From Tubulanus polymorphus (Eukaryota; Nemertea; Palaeonemertea; Tubulaniformes; Tubulanidae): 64,000 bases of DNA. Where the stretch lies: the NCBI RefSeq assembly GCF_964204645.1, contig NC_134031.1:4757001-4821000 (forward strand), given 5' to 3'. The notes under the pieces are model-generated. The model was not told the DNA's origin, did not search any database, and saw only the letters and a list, made by a program, of their open reading frames with translations. Both the position numbers and the translations under genes were made by a program. This document shows, one piece after another, positions 11,707-24,998 of this stretch (its first letter is position 1; the number at the start of each line of letters is the position of its first letter).

Positions 11707-12276
11707 GGCCATCCCAAAATAATGGTCTGTTTGCCGTAACCCGACCAACCTGACTTCAGAGGTACCGAGTGAAAACTTTTTTCTAGGATTCATTGAAATA
11801 AATTTTATTTTTGATAAAAACAGCCGACCGACTATGAGCTACGTATGTTTGAATTCTAGTGTGCATGGTGTGAAAACATGCCTTGACATGTGGCCTAGTT
11901 TAAGTTTCCAGGAAACTGGCAGTGTTCCAATAAGCTGCCATTCATTCTAATAGTGACTAAATTGACTGAATAGCTGGTAACGTGAAAGCGCGCACATATT
12001 CAATGTACCGTTTCATTTTTAAGACAGAGATGACGCTCTGGACGAAGTTATAATTTTAGAATAATTCTTGAAATCTACGCTATTAGACAAATTTCCTGTG
12101 CGCAACGTAGATGATTTTTTGCGATATTGTTTCCATGTAAAAAAGCCCAAAGGTGAAAAATTTGTTTTTTTTTTTTGCCCAAAAATTTTGCAAAAAAAAA
12201 ATTCTACCTACCTACCGACTCATCCTGAAAAGTTGAGTCGGTGTTGCAGCAAACAGACAATTATTTTGGGATGGCC
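11707..12276. mobile_element. PIF/Harbinger-type MITE with TTA target duplication
   Basis: 570 bp. The left end GGCCATCCCAAAATAATGGT and its continuation CTGTTTGC pair with the right end GCAAACAGACAATTATTTTG and GGATGGCC, 28 bp with one mismatch. TTA flanks both sides (11704-11706, 12277-12279). A 3-bp TWA duplication is typical of PIF/Harbinger. No transposase ORF inside. The 27.3-kb duplicate of this flank lacks the element. Confidence 0.8.
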
Positions 12277-13213
12277 TTATTTGAATATTTTTTCATATCA
12301 TATTAAACATATTTTTTTGAAAATATAAAATAGTTTCCCTGCCGTGCCTACCTGTACCCTACAAACTTTTAGACGTGGACCGCAAACAAATGTATATCTT
12401 TGGTCTTATTTGACTACAAAATAATTCTTTAGGAAAGATAAAATACAATATAAACTGTGGATCTTTGAAGTCACGAATTAAAAAGATTTTTCAAGCAATG
12501 CCCTTACTCCAAACAACCTCTAGCTTTCAAGGTAAACCACACTTTGCCCATGGGCAATTTATTTTGTATTCATTTCGATGGTTGTTATTATGCGCGACCC
12601 ACGTACAGTGTCCCTTCGTCGTTTCTTCACATCATCGCAAGTGCTGGATTGGCGCAAAATGTTTTGGATTCGAGGACAAGACCCACAATTCGACCGATAT
12701 GTTTTTGGCCATAGAGGAACATCTTATTACTGAGTAAAAACTAATGTTTGATTAAGGCAGTATATTATTATATATCATTTTGGCGAGATATTGGGGACAG
12801 GGGTTCATTTCAGTTGGAATCTAAAAGGTGGATTATGAAAATTTAGTTTAGACTATTATAAAAAGTCATTCGCCCTCTGACACCACCCGGCGTTCCCAAA
12901 ACAACTAGGGATATCCACGTGATTTGTAACACGGTATTTGGCGTGACCGTGTGCAATTAAGTAGTGTCGCAAGAGCTCCCATCAAACTCGGACAAACCAT
13001 AATGGACTCTGAAACCAGTTTCTTCAGAGTTCATGGACAAACATTGGAACCGGAGAGACGATCTCGTTGCAGCGGGCATTTGCATATATTACAAAGATAT
13101 GCGATACTCGCAAGAATATTGATTATGTGAATCTAACAAAACAAGCGAAAAGAACTAGTGTAAAAACTATTAAAGACAGAAAAATGAAGTCTTGTCTAAA
13201 AAACGTGCTTTTT

Positions 13214-13333
13214 AGGGCATCGGCCTCTTCTATGGCTTGTCGATGTCCTCTCTATGCATTGATTGCCATTATAATGTTTAGATTAATTATATGTAACTTA
13301 TTATGCTTAGATAAATAAAGATTATTATCATTG
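13214..13333 (+). mobile_element. 5'-truncated LINE-like insertion
   Basis: About 120 bp ending TAAATAAAGATTATTATCAT, the AATAAA plus ATT-rich tail common at non-LTR retrotransposon 3' ends. It is absent from the duplicate copy, where GTCTTGTCTAAAATAAGTAC runs directly into TTGCCTTTA (about 27560), an empty-site comparison. No coding part retained, so the clade cannot be named. Confidence 0.55.
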
Positions 13334-13440
13334 CCTTTAATGAAAAAAACGTACACGTTAATTCTGACCACATCAACAGGAACAAAGAACGACGTCGCCC
13401 TTGGAAATTGACATATGACACATCCTCTGTTTACAAGGAA

Positions 13441-16129
13441 ATGAAACGAAATTGTAATGAAAGAGAATTAATGGTAATTTCCGAAGTATTTCATTTATTC
13501 AAGATTCCAGATCACTTTGTCTCATCAGGTCCACCATTGATATTGTGATATATTGAAGAATTTCATATGATATGAAATGAAACGATGATATAAGCTTCAG
13601 TCAGGATTTATTATTGGATGAACTTTAACGTTCGTCGAACATATGGATATTTTTGGCTTTGCCTGTAATAAACTCGTTGATTGTAAAATTAATTTCATTC
13701 TTAGTTTTATTCATGATGGACTCTAGATAGTCCACAAAGATTCTATCGTAGTTTGTATATCAACGCAATCTGCATTCAATTAGCTGCGTTGAAGACTTTT
13801 TCACGTGCAATACTTTGGAAAAATAATTGGGGAAAACAACAAACTCGAGGTATCAGAAATTCTATCACAAAAAACTTATCGTCCAGTGTTTGAAGGGGTA
13901 CCAGGCATCAGATTGAAAGGCTCCGAGTGCTTAGCACGTGTTTCTTCTACAGTGTTTGTAAATATGATACTCGCTTCCCTGTGCATACTATCAATCATAA
14001 ATCGGTCAAACTTTAACTATCAGAAGATTATCCACAAAAGTTGTACCATGCCGGATCGAAATTGAATACCCTGTGTTTTTATAAGGCGTAAAAATAGAAT
14101 TATCCAAGAAGTATACCTGTGCGGATGGAATAAATGCGCCCTTCGTATAGACTGGTTGCCTTGAAGATAGAGACTGGTAACCAGTCTACCCTTAGTATAA
14201 AAGCGTACAGCAGACGTACATGGGCTGAATGTATAGTTGTGGTCACTGTTGCGCGAAATACGAACTAGACTTCAGACACACGGGCCACGACGCCGTGCCG
14301 AGCCGATCGTTCTTCGAATCAATCATCAAAACCTTACCTCTAAATGTTTACTACGAATGCGACATGGCCCGATGGTATTGAAAAGTTGAATCCCATGGAA
14401 CATCTATGAAAGTAAGCATGATTCTCGAATTTCGTCAAAACTAGAAATTATCATAATGAGATAAAATGTGTACATTGTATCAGTTTTGAGTTTGTTACTT
14501 GCTGTTCATTACACCAATCTCAAATTCTCAAACTCTTTAGGCAAAAACTGTGTTCAATTGTTCTTTTTTGAATTGATATATCTAATCTATCCCCAGAAAT
14601 ATTCAACATCAAATGTGTTCATCCATATTTAAAGCCTGTGTTTCATGGGTTTCATTCAATAGTGAAATTCGCTGTAAGATTCATGCAAATAACTATTATG
14701 TAGTATTGATTCAAGATGTTTCGAAGATATCATAATGTATAACTGTGGATAGCAACATTTCTTAAAATCTATTTGATTTTGTTCTGTGCACAGGTTCGCT
14801 GACTTCATGTGACATTACATGCTTCAATGAACTTCTATGAACTCAATGACGCGACCTTGAGGACATTGTTTGACAATAGCTAGAATGTTTCCAACTGAAC
14901 CACTGGTCCACACACAGAACTACATAACTGTATAATGTTTCAAAACTGATCCAATATGGTGAGTATAAACCATTTATATTTTTTTTGCAGTTTAAGGTAA
15001 TTAATTCTATCCTCCCTGGTTTTCATTTCTAAACTGATAGTATGAAAAGAACATAAGCCTTTTTGATAAGTCAAATAAGAAGCCCTCATGTGTACATTTA
15101 GGAACAAGCGCATTGAAGCGTTTTATCTCGGGTCATTCATAAACAAGTGATGGACTTTACCATTTATGCAGTTTGTGAAAGAATTTTAAAGGCATTTGAA
15201 GCATTGATATTTCTAATCAGAACCAGCAAGTTGATCTGATGAACATTTGTATTGTGGCCAGAAAAAACATTTGAAGTATTTAAAAGCAACGTGTATTGTT
15301 ATTAGTTATTACATATATAGCTTTTACTGTTTGAGTTGATGCATTTTGAAACGTTAACACAGAAAATTGGTACATGATACATTTAATCTTTCTTAGAATG
15401 ATATATTTATCTATCTTTTCACTGAAGGTATTTTGAATCTTTTTTCGCTGTAATTCTAAACATATTTCTTCATTTGGATTTTTTTCAATAATCATGATAT
15501 AACACACAAGCAACTAGATCAACATAATTTTTCGATATCGAGTATTGAGACTTTATTTTATGTAAAATTTATATTTCTTTCTTTCACGCGCTTGTCTATT
15601 CAAGATGAGCTCATGCAGAAACATTCTAAAACATATTTCGAAATGGTTTCTTGTCATTTTAAGGAAGCTATTTAAATGCAAACTTTTATGGTTATATTTA
15701 GCCATGAGTAATGCAAAGCAATCACTTCATCAGGACGCAATGTACCTTGTTTTAGATAAGAAAAAAGAACATAGACCCTTAAAGACAAGTCCAATTACAC
15801 ATATAAATGCTTTCATAATGATGATAATTATAAAATGATTATAATAATAATAGCAATAGTATTAATAGCAATCACAATAGTAACAGTAATCATAATCGTT
15901 AAGACAAATTCATGTCGCTCGTCAATTTTGAAGAAAGCAAAACGTTTCTATATCACTGGACAATCGCATCAACGGTTCATGGAGTATATCGTGTAAAAGA
16001 TTTTTTTAGGATATTTGTAGCATTTAAATTCCTAATCATCATAGCAAGCAACTTGAATTGATGTATGTTCATTTTGTAGTTACCTGTACAATACTATACA
16101 CATTTGAAAAAAACATGTGCCATATCTTT
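13441..16129. other. AT-rich intergenic DNA without a recognisable gene
   Basis: Contains a short perfect-ended hairpin at 14147-14188 (TAGACTGGTT pairing with AACCAGTCTA, same family as 33629-33760). A TATAAAAG at about 14198 is followed by a less AT-rich stretch to about 14400, a possible promoter for a non-coding transcript. A low-complexity AAT/ATA tract lies at 15836-15896. Degenerate relatives of the array monomer begin near 16100. ORFs here are short and AT-driven. Confidence 0.5.
14147..14188. repeat. short hairpin (TAGACTGGTT family)
   Basis: TAGACTGGTTGCC near the left end and GGTAACCAGTCTA at the right end form an inverted repeat around about 18 bases. Similar hairpins occur at 33629-33683 and 33701-33760. 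Confidence 0.6.
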
Positions 16130-17506
16130 AAATGGTGAAATCTTTTTTAGTTAATGAACAAAATGTGCACCTTTATGAGATGAAACCTCATTCCCTACTA
16201 AAAGATGAAATCTTAGACGAATAGCTACATGTTCGCAGTGAAATCTACAGTCACCTATGGTGAACATACAAAAATGGATCTGTTTTTGCGTTTCCTCTCC
16301 ATTTAAATGTTTTATCATCCTTTTCACTAATTTTTCGGCAGGTTTTGCAAGTCCCCTCTCTCTCTGCACTGTTTACAGCCCCGTTCAGATCATTCTGGTT
16401 TCAACCCAAGGATATTTATCAGGCCGTAATTGCTGAAACTTCAATTCTCGAAAATTTTCCGGTGATGATTCCAGAATTTAATACAATTTAGTGTAGGCAA
16501 TTACATCATTGGTTCATAGCATGACAGCACTCCCAGACTTCACAGACAAAATACGACACTATCAGCAATCATAATTCACTCATTTAAATTTGAAAAAAAA
16601 CAAATCGCGCCATTTTTAAGATGAAATCTCTGAAGATCGAATGACCAAAGTGCATCAAGACTACACAGTGTCAAGGTAGGTTTAAGTGCAAAAAATATGA
16701 GATCTTGGATGAATAACTACATCTCCTCATTATAATCTAGTGTCGTCAACTATGGCGACCACGAACATACATACAAAAAATGCATTTGTTTTTGGGTCTC
16801 CTCTCTCTCTTCTCTATGACTGATTTTTCAGCAGGTTTTGCAAGTCCCCTCTCTCTTTGCATTGTTTTAGGTCCAGGATCGTTCATTGGCTGGTTTCAGC
16901 CCAAAAAAAACTATATAATCATAATCGCTGATATTTAAAGGTGACAGCCCTCCCCAAAAAACCACACTACCAATAATCCTGCTTCACACATTTGATGAAG
17001 CCTCGCGCCATTTTAGTCGATGATATGTTATTGTATCCTTTAAAAATTTTGGGGAAAAAAACTCGCGCCATTTTTGAAGATGAAATCACTAAATAATAAC
17101 CATGCAAATTGTATCAAAACTACACACAGCGTCTTACATAATTTTGAATTGAATTGTACATTAGGGTTCTATCGCCTTTGATTCGCAGATAAAAGACCAC
17201 AGTGAAAGTACCCATACTCGATACATTTGATAAAAACAATAGCCATTTTATTAAATGAAAATCTACACCATTTGATTAGACAAAATCTCATGAATTACCG
17301 CAATACGTCGACATAACTACACAGTACCGATAAAAGGTACTTTACAGGTTTTAGATGACAGCACTCCCAAATCTCCCAAATTGAATTTTCATAGAATGCA
17401 GACAACATCAGAGCTGTATCGGGAATCTAACCCCACAGCCTGAAACCTTCACGGCCGCCAACCCGACTGCTGGCTTCAAGCCCGACTGTATGACGCTGAA
17501 CAGGAA

Positions 17507-17848
17507 ATGTATCGGTCAGACAGGGTCAGTTGGTGGTTTCCTGGCCTTAGTTTGATGAATCTTGCCAGTGTGCTCCGCCGGTGCGAGCCAGATACTGGTC
17601 CAGGGTTCACACGGTTTTCATCGGTAGGTCTGGGGAGGGGGCCAGACAATCCAGCACGGGCCGCTGTCGGGAGGAGTCAGCTAAAGTTAGTGAAGGGCTG
17701 CAACATTTCTCAGAAAGTCATTACATTTGGACCCTTTTTACTGTTTAATTTGACTTATTTGAAGCATTTGCACAGAAAATCAGTTTCGAAATCAACATAT
17801 TTACTTACGATGATACGCTTTGAAAAGTATCATTCGGGATATTTTTGA
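17507..17848 (+). other. 113-codon ORF in array unit 1
   Basis: Opens MYRSDRVSWWFPGLSLMNL and ends IRFEKYHSGYF. The first two thirds lie in a GC-rich island (about 17425-17700) within AT-rich repeat. There is no signal peptide, membrane segment or family I recognise. V22 is unique to this copy; the others have alanine. Near-identity among copies at DNA level means conservation of the ORF alone does not prove translation. Confidence 0.3.
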
Positions 17849-19290
17849 ACACATAATCTCTGATTAATTAGTTACGTTTTAGATTTTGGCAGACAACACT
17901 CAAACTTTACAGATAAATGTACAACTCAATCGCGCCATTTTTAAGATGAAATGTCACAGTGCATCATGACTACAGAACAGTAAGGTAGGTTTAAGCGAAA
18001 AGATGAAATCTAAGATGAATGACCACATACCCCCGGTGTAATCTACTGTCACCTATGGCGATTATCCATACAAAAATGGATTTGTTTTTTTGGTCACCTC
18101 ATCCTCTTTGACTGACTTTTCGGCAAGTTTTGCGTTGCAAGTCCCGTGGCCTATCTCTTGCACTTTTTTCAGTCCAGTTCAGGTCAGTTTGTTTTCAGCC
18201 CAAGGACATTTATCTGGTCATAATTGCAGAAACTTCAGTTAGTCCTCGAAAATTTTCCAGTGATGATTTCAGAGTTTAACACGATTTGGTGTAGGCAATT
18301 ACATCATCGGTTCATAGCATGACAGCACTCCCAGACTTCACAGACAAAATACAACACTATCAACAATCATAATTCACTCTCATCTAATTTTGAAAAAAAA
18401 ACAAATCGCGCCATTTTTAAGATGAAATCTCTGAAGATCGAATGACCAAAGTGCATCAAGACTACACAGTGTCAAGGTAGGTTTAAGTGCGAAAAATATG
18501 ACATCTTGGATGAATAACTACATCTCCTCATTATAATCTTGTGTCGTCAACTATGGCGACCACGAACATACATACAAAAAATGCATTTGTTTTTGGGTCT
18601 CCTCTCTCTCTTCTCTATGACTGATTTTTCAGCAGGTTTTGCAAGTCCCCTCTTTGCATTGTTTTAGGTCCAGGATCGTTCCTTGGCTGGTTTCAGCCCA
18701 AAAAAAACTATATAATCATAATTGCTGATATTTAAAGGTGACAGCCCTCCCTTAAAAACCACACTACCAGTAATCCTGCTTCACACATTTGATGAAGCCT
18801 CGCGCCATTTTAGTCGATGATATGTTATTGTATCCTTTAAAAATTTTGGAAAAAAAACTCGCGCCATTTTTGAAGATGAAATCACTAAATAATAACCATG
18901 CAAATTGTATCAAAACTACACACAGCGTCTTTCATAATTTTGAATTGAATTGTACATTAGGGTTCTATCGCCTTTGATTCGCAGATAAAAGACCACAGTG
19001 AAAGCACCCATACTCGATACATTTGATAAAAACAATAGCCATTTTATTCAATGAAAATCTACACCATTTAATTTGACATAATCTGATGAATTACCGCAAT
19101 ACGTCGACATGACACAGTACCGATAAAAGGTACTTTATAGGTTTTAGATGACAGCACTCCCAAATTGAATTTTCATAGAATGCAGACAACATCAGAGCTG
19201 TATAGGGAATCTAACCCCACAGCCTGAAACCTTCACGGCCGCCAACCCGACTGCTGGCTTCAAGCCCGACTGTATGACGCTGAACAGGAA

Positions 19291-19632
19291 ATGTATCGGT
19301 CAGACAGGGTCAGTTGGTGGTTTCCTGGCCTTAGCTTGATGAATCTTGCCAGTGCGCTCCGCCGGTGCGAGCCAGATACTGGTCCAGGGTTCACACGGTT
19401 TTCATCGGTAGGTCTGGGGAGGGGGCCAGACAATCCAGCACGGGCCGCTGTCGGGAGGAGTCAGCTAAAGTTAGTGAAGGGCTGCAACATTTCTCAGAAA
19501 GTCATTACATTTGAACCCTTTTTACTGTTTAATTCGACTTATTTGAAGCATTTGCACAGAAAATCAGTTTCGAAATCAACATATTTACTTACGATGATAC
19601 GCTTTGAAAAGTATCATTCGGGATATTTTTGA
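19291..19632 (+). other. 113-codon ORF in array unit 2
   Basis: Same frame and length as at 17507, with EPFLLFNST in place of GPFLLFNLT. Shares these variants with the copy at 24657, suggesting exchange or shared ancestry between non-adjacent units. Confidence 0.3.
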
Positions 19633-21083
19633 ACACATAATCTCTGATTAATAAGCTACGTTATAGATTTTGGCAGACAACACTCATTTTTTACAGATAA
19701 ATGTACAACTCAATCGCGCCATTTTTAAGATGAAATGTCACAGTGCGTCATGACTACAGAACAGTAAGGTAGGTTTAAGCGAAAAGATGAAATCTTAGAT
19801 GAATGACCACATGCCCCCGGTGTAATCTACTGTCACCAATGGCGATCATCCATACAAAAATGGATTTGTTTTTTTTTTTGTCACCTCATCCTCTTTGACT
19901 GACTATTCGGCAAGTTTTGCGTTGCAAGTCCCCTGGCCTATCTCTGCACTGCACTGTTTTCAGTCCAGTTCAGGTCAGTCTGTTTTCAGCCCAAGGATAT
20001 TTATCTGGTCATAATTGCAGAAACTTCAGTTAGTCCTCGAAAATTTTCCAGTGATGATTTCAGAGTTTAACACGATTTGGTGTAGGCAATTACATCATCG
20101 GTTCATAGCATGACAGCACTCCCAGACTTCACAGACAAAATACAACACTATCAACAATCATAATTCACTCTCATCTAATTTTGAAAAAAAAACAAATCGC
20201 GCCATTTTTAAGATGAAATCTCTGAAGATCGAATGACCAAAGTGCATCAAGACTACACAGTGTCAAGGTAGGTTTAAGTGCGAAAAATATGACATCTTGG
20301 ATGAATAACTACATCTCCTCATTATAATCTTGTGTCGTCAACTATGGCGACCACGAACATACATACAAAAAATGCATTTGTTTTTGGGTCTCCTCTCTCT
20401 TCTCTATGACTGATTTTTCAGCAGGTTTTGCAAGTCCCCTCTCTCTTTGCATTGTTTTAGGTCCAGGATCGTTCATTGGCTGGTTTCAGCCCAAAAAAAA
20501 CTATCTAATCATAATCGCTGATATTTAAAGGTGACAGCCCTCCCCAAAAAACCACACTGCCAGTAATCCTGCTTCACACATTTGATGAAGCCTCGCGCCA
20601 TTTTAGTCGATGATATGTTATTGTATCCTTTAAAAATTTTGGAAAAAAAACTCGCGCCATTTTTGAAGATGAAATCACTAAATAATAACCATGCAAATTG
20701 TATCAAAACTACACACAGGGTCTTTCATAATTTTGAATTGAATTGTACATTAGGGTTCTATCGCCTTTGATTCGCAGATAAAAGACCACAGTGAAAGCAC
20801 CCATACTCGATACATTTGATAAAAACAATAGCCATTTTATTCAATGAAAATCTACACCATTTAATTTGACATAATCTGATGAATTACCGCAATACGTCGA
20901 CATGACACAGTACCGATAAAAGGTACTTTATAGGTTTTAGATGACAGCACTCCCAAATTGAATTTTCATAGAATGCAGACAACATCAGAGCTGTATAGGG
21001 AATCTAACCCCACAGCCTGAAACCTTCACGGCCGCCAACCCGACTGCTGGCTTCAAGCCCGACTGTATGACGCTGAACAGGAA

Positions 21084-21425
21084 ATGTATCGGTCAGACAG
21101 GGTCAGTTGGTGGTTTCCTGGCCTTAGTTTGATGAATCTTGCCAGTGCGCTCCGCCGGTGCGAGCCAGATACTGGTCCAGGGTTCACACGGTTTTCATCG
21201 GTAGGTCTGGGGAGGGGGCCAGACAATCCAGCACGGGCCGCTGTCGGGAGGAGTCAGCTAAAGTTAGTGAAGGGCTGCAACATTTCTCAGAAAGTCATTA
21301 CATTTGGACCCTTTTTACTGTTTAATTTGACTTATTTGAAGCATTTGCACAGAAAATCAGTTTCGAAATCAAAATATTTACTTACGATGATACGCTTTGA
21401 AAAGTATCATTCGGGATATTTTTGA
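21084..21425 (+). other. 113-codon ORF in array unit 3
   Basis: Same frame and length; carries SKSKYLL where units 1, 2 and 5 have SKSTYLL, a variant shared with unit 4. Confidence 0.3.
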
Positions 21426-22869
21426 ACACATAATCTCTGATTAATAAGCTACGTTATAGATTTTGGCAGACAACACTCAAACTTTACAGATAAATGTACA
21501 ACTCAATCGCGCCATTTTTAAGATGAAATGTCACAGTGCATCATGACTACAGAATAGTAAGGTAGGTTTAAGCGAAAAGATGAAATCTTAGATGAATGAC
21601 CACATGCCCCCGGTGTAATCTACTGTCCCCTATGGCGATCATCCATACAAAAATGGATTTGTTTTTTTTTTGGTCACCTCATCCTCTTTGACTGACTTTT
21701 CGGCAAGTTTTGCGTTGCAAGTCCCCTGGCCTATCTCTGCACTGCACTGTTTTCAGTCCAGTTCAGGTCAGTCTGTTTTCAGCCCAAGGATATTTATCTG
21801 GTCATAATTGCAGAAACTTCAGTTAGTCCTTGAAAATTTTCCAGTGGTGATTCCAGAGTTTAACACGATTTAGTGTAGGCAATTACATCATCGGTTCATA
21901 GCATGACAGCACTCCCAGACTTCACAGACAAAATACGACACTATCAGCAATCATAATTCACTCTCATCTAATTTTGAAAAAAAGCAAATCGCGCCATTTT
22001 TATGATGAAATCTCTGAAGATCGAATGACCAAAGTGCATCAAGACTACACAGTGTCAAGGTAGGTTTAAGTGCGAAAAATATGACATCTTGGATGAATAA
22101 CTACATCTCATTATAATCTAGTGTCGTCAACTATAGCTACCACGAACATACATACAAAAAATGCATTTGCTTTTGGGTCTCCTCTCTCTCTTCTCTATGA
22201 CTGATTTTTCAGCAGGTTTTGCAAGTCCAATCTCTCTTTGCATTGTTTTAGGTCCAGGATCGTTCATTCAGCCCAAAAAAAACTATCTAATCATAATCGC
22301 TGATATTTAAAGGTGACAGCCCTCCCCAAAAAACCACACTGCCAGTAATCCTGCTTCACACATTTGATGAAACCTCGCGCCATTTTAGTCGATGATATGT
22401 TATTGTATCCTTTAAAAATTTTAGAAAAAAAAACTCGCGCCATTTTTGAAGATGAAATCACTAAATAATAACCATGCAAATTGTATCAAAACTACACACA
22501 GCGTCTTACATAATTTTGAATTGAATTGTACATTAGGGTTCTGTTGCCTTTGATTCGCAGATAAAAGACAACAGTGAAAGTACCCATACTCGATACATTT
22601 GATAAAAACAATAGCCATTTTATTAATTGAAAATCTACACCATTTAATTAGACATAATCGTATGAATTACCGCAATACGTCGATATAACTACACAGTACC
22701 GATAAAAGGTACTTTATAGGTTTTAGATGACAGCACTCCCAAATTGAATTTTCATAGAATGCAGACAACATCAGAGCTGTATCGGGAATCTAACCCCACA
22801 GCCTGAAACCTTCACGGCCGCCAACCCGACTGCTGGCTTCAAGCCCGACTGTATGACGCTGAACAGGAA

Positions 22870-23211
22870 ATGTATCGGTCAGACAGGGTCAGTTGGTGGT
22901 TTCCTGGCCTTAGTTTGATGAATCTTGCCAGTGCGCTCCGCCGGTGCGAGCCAGATACTGGTCCAGGGTTCACACGGTTTTCATCGGTAGGTCTGGGGAG
23001 GGGGCCAGACAATCCAGCACGGGCCGCTGTCGGGAGGAGTCAGCTAAAGTTAGTGAAGGGCTGCAACATTTCTCAGAAAGTCATTACATTTGGAACCTTT
23101 TTACTGTTTAATTTGACTTATTTGAAGCATTTGCACAGAAAATCAGTTTCGAAATCAAAATATTTACTTACGATGATACGCTTTGAAAAGTATCATTCGG
23201 GATATTTTTGA
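22870..23211 (+). other. 113-codon ORF in array unit 4
   Basis: Same frame and length; has TFGTFLLFN where unit 3 has TFGPFLLFN. The frame remains open despite indels elsewhere in the unit. Confidence 0.3.
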
Positions 23212-24656
23212 ACACATAATCTCTGATTAATGAGCTACGTTATAGATTTTGGCAGACAACACTCAAACTTTACAGGTAAATGTACAACTCAATCGCGCCA
23301 TTTTTAAGATGAAATGTCACAATGCATCATTCTACAGAACAGTAAGGTAGGTTTAAGCGAAAAGATGAAATCTTAGACGAATGACCACATACCCCCGGTG
23401 TAATCTACTGTCACCTATGGCGATCATCCATACAAAAATGAATTTGTTTTTTTTTGGTCACCTCATCCTCTTTGACTGACTTTTTCGGCAAGTTTTGCGT
23501 TGCAAGTCCCCTGGCCTCTCTGCACTGTTTCAGTCCAGTTCAGGTCAGTCTCTTTTCAGCCCAAGGATATTTATCTGGTCATAATTGCAGAAACTTCAGT
23601 TAGTCCTCGAAAATTTTCCAGTGATGATTTCAGAGTTTAACACGATTTAGTGTAGGCAATTACATCATCGGTTCATAGCATGACAGCACTCCCAGACTTC
23701 ACAGACAAAATACAACACTATCAGCAATCATAATTCACTCTCATCTAATTTTGAAAAAAAACAAATCGCGCCATTTTTAAGATGAAATCTCTGAAGATCG
23801 AATGACCAAAGTGCATCAAGACTACACAGTGTCAAGGTAGGTTTAAGTGCGAAAAATATGACATCTAGGATGAATAACTACATCTCCTCATTATAATCTA
23901 GTGTCATCAACTATGGCGACCACGAACATACATACAAAAAATGCATTTGTTTTTGGGTCTCCTCTCTCTTCTCTATGACTGATTTTTCAGCAGGTTTTGC
24001 AAGTCCCCTCTCTCTTTGCATTGTTTTAGGTCCAGGATCGTTCATTGGCTGGTTTCAGCCCACGAATATCTATCCAATCATAATTGCTGATATTTTAAGG
24101 TGACAGCCCTCCCTTAAAAACCACACTACCAGTAATCCTGCTTCACACATTTGATGAAGCCTCGCGCCATTTTAGTCGATGATATGTTATTGTATCCTTT
24201 AAAAATTTTAGAAAAAAAAACTCGCGCCATTTTTGAAGATGAAGTCACTAAATAATAACCATGCAAATTGTATCAAAACTACACACAGCGTCTTACATAA
24301 TTTTGAATTGAATTGTACATTAGGGTTCTATCGCCTATGATTCGCAGATAAAAGACCACAGTAAAAGTACCCATACTCGATACATTTGATAAAAACAATA
24401 GCCATTTTATTAAATGAAAATCTACACCATTTAATTAGACATAATCTTATGAATTACCGCAATACGTCGACATAACTACACAGTACCGATAAAAGGTACT
24501 TTATAGGTTTTAGATGACAGCACTCCCAAATTGAATTTTCATAGAATGCAGACAACATCAGAGCTGTATCGGGAATCTAACCCCACAGCCTGAAACCTTC
24601 ACGGCCGCCAACCCGACTGCTGGCTTCAAGCCCGACTGTATGACGCTGAACAGGAA

Positions 24657-24998
24657 ATGTATCGGTCAGACAGGGTCAGTTGGTGGTTTCCTGGCCTTAG
24701 TTTGATGAATCTTGCCAGTGCGCTCCGCCGGTGCGAGCCAGATACTGGTCCAGGGTTCACACGGTTTTCATCGGTAGGTCTGGGGAGGGGGCCAGACAAT
24801 CCAGCACGGGCCGCTGTCGGGAGGAGTCAGCTAAAGTTAGTGAAAGGCTGCAACATTTCTCAGAAAGTCATTACATTTGAACCCTTTTTACTGTTTAATT
24901 CGACTTATTTGAAGCATTTGCACAGAAAATCAGTTTCGAAATCAACATATTTACTTACGATGATACGCTTTGAAAAGTATCATTCGGGATATTTTTGA
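24657..24998 (+). other. 113-codon ORF in array unit 5
   Basis: Same frame and length; matches unit 2 at the EPFLLFNST variants. The unit is truncated about 1290 bp after this ORF by the junction with the duplicated UBE4B tail. Confidence 0.3.

Larger units (their letters stand above)
9215..13440. other. intergenic DNA downstream of UBE4B (source of the duplicated flank)
   Basis: Apart from the mobile elements listed separately, no gene supported by splice sites and coding bias was found, except the weak exon at 10864-10983. Segments 8840-10055 and about 12990-13435 recur, diverged, at 26330-27668. Confidence 0.6.

Noticed and set aside
17425-17700. GC-rich island as a tRNA-derived SINE
   Set aside because: TCAGTTGGTGG is A-box-like and GGTTCACACGG weakly B-box-like, but the spacing is about 85 bases and there is no tail, so no call was made.
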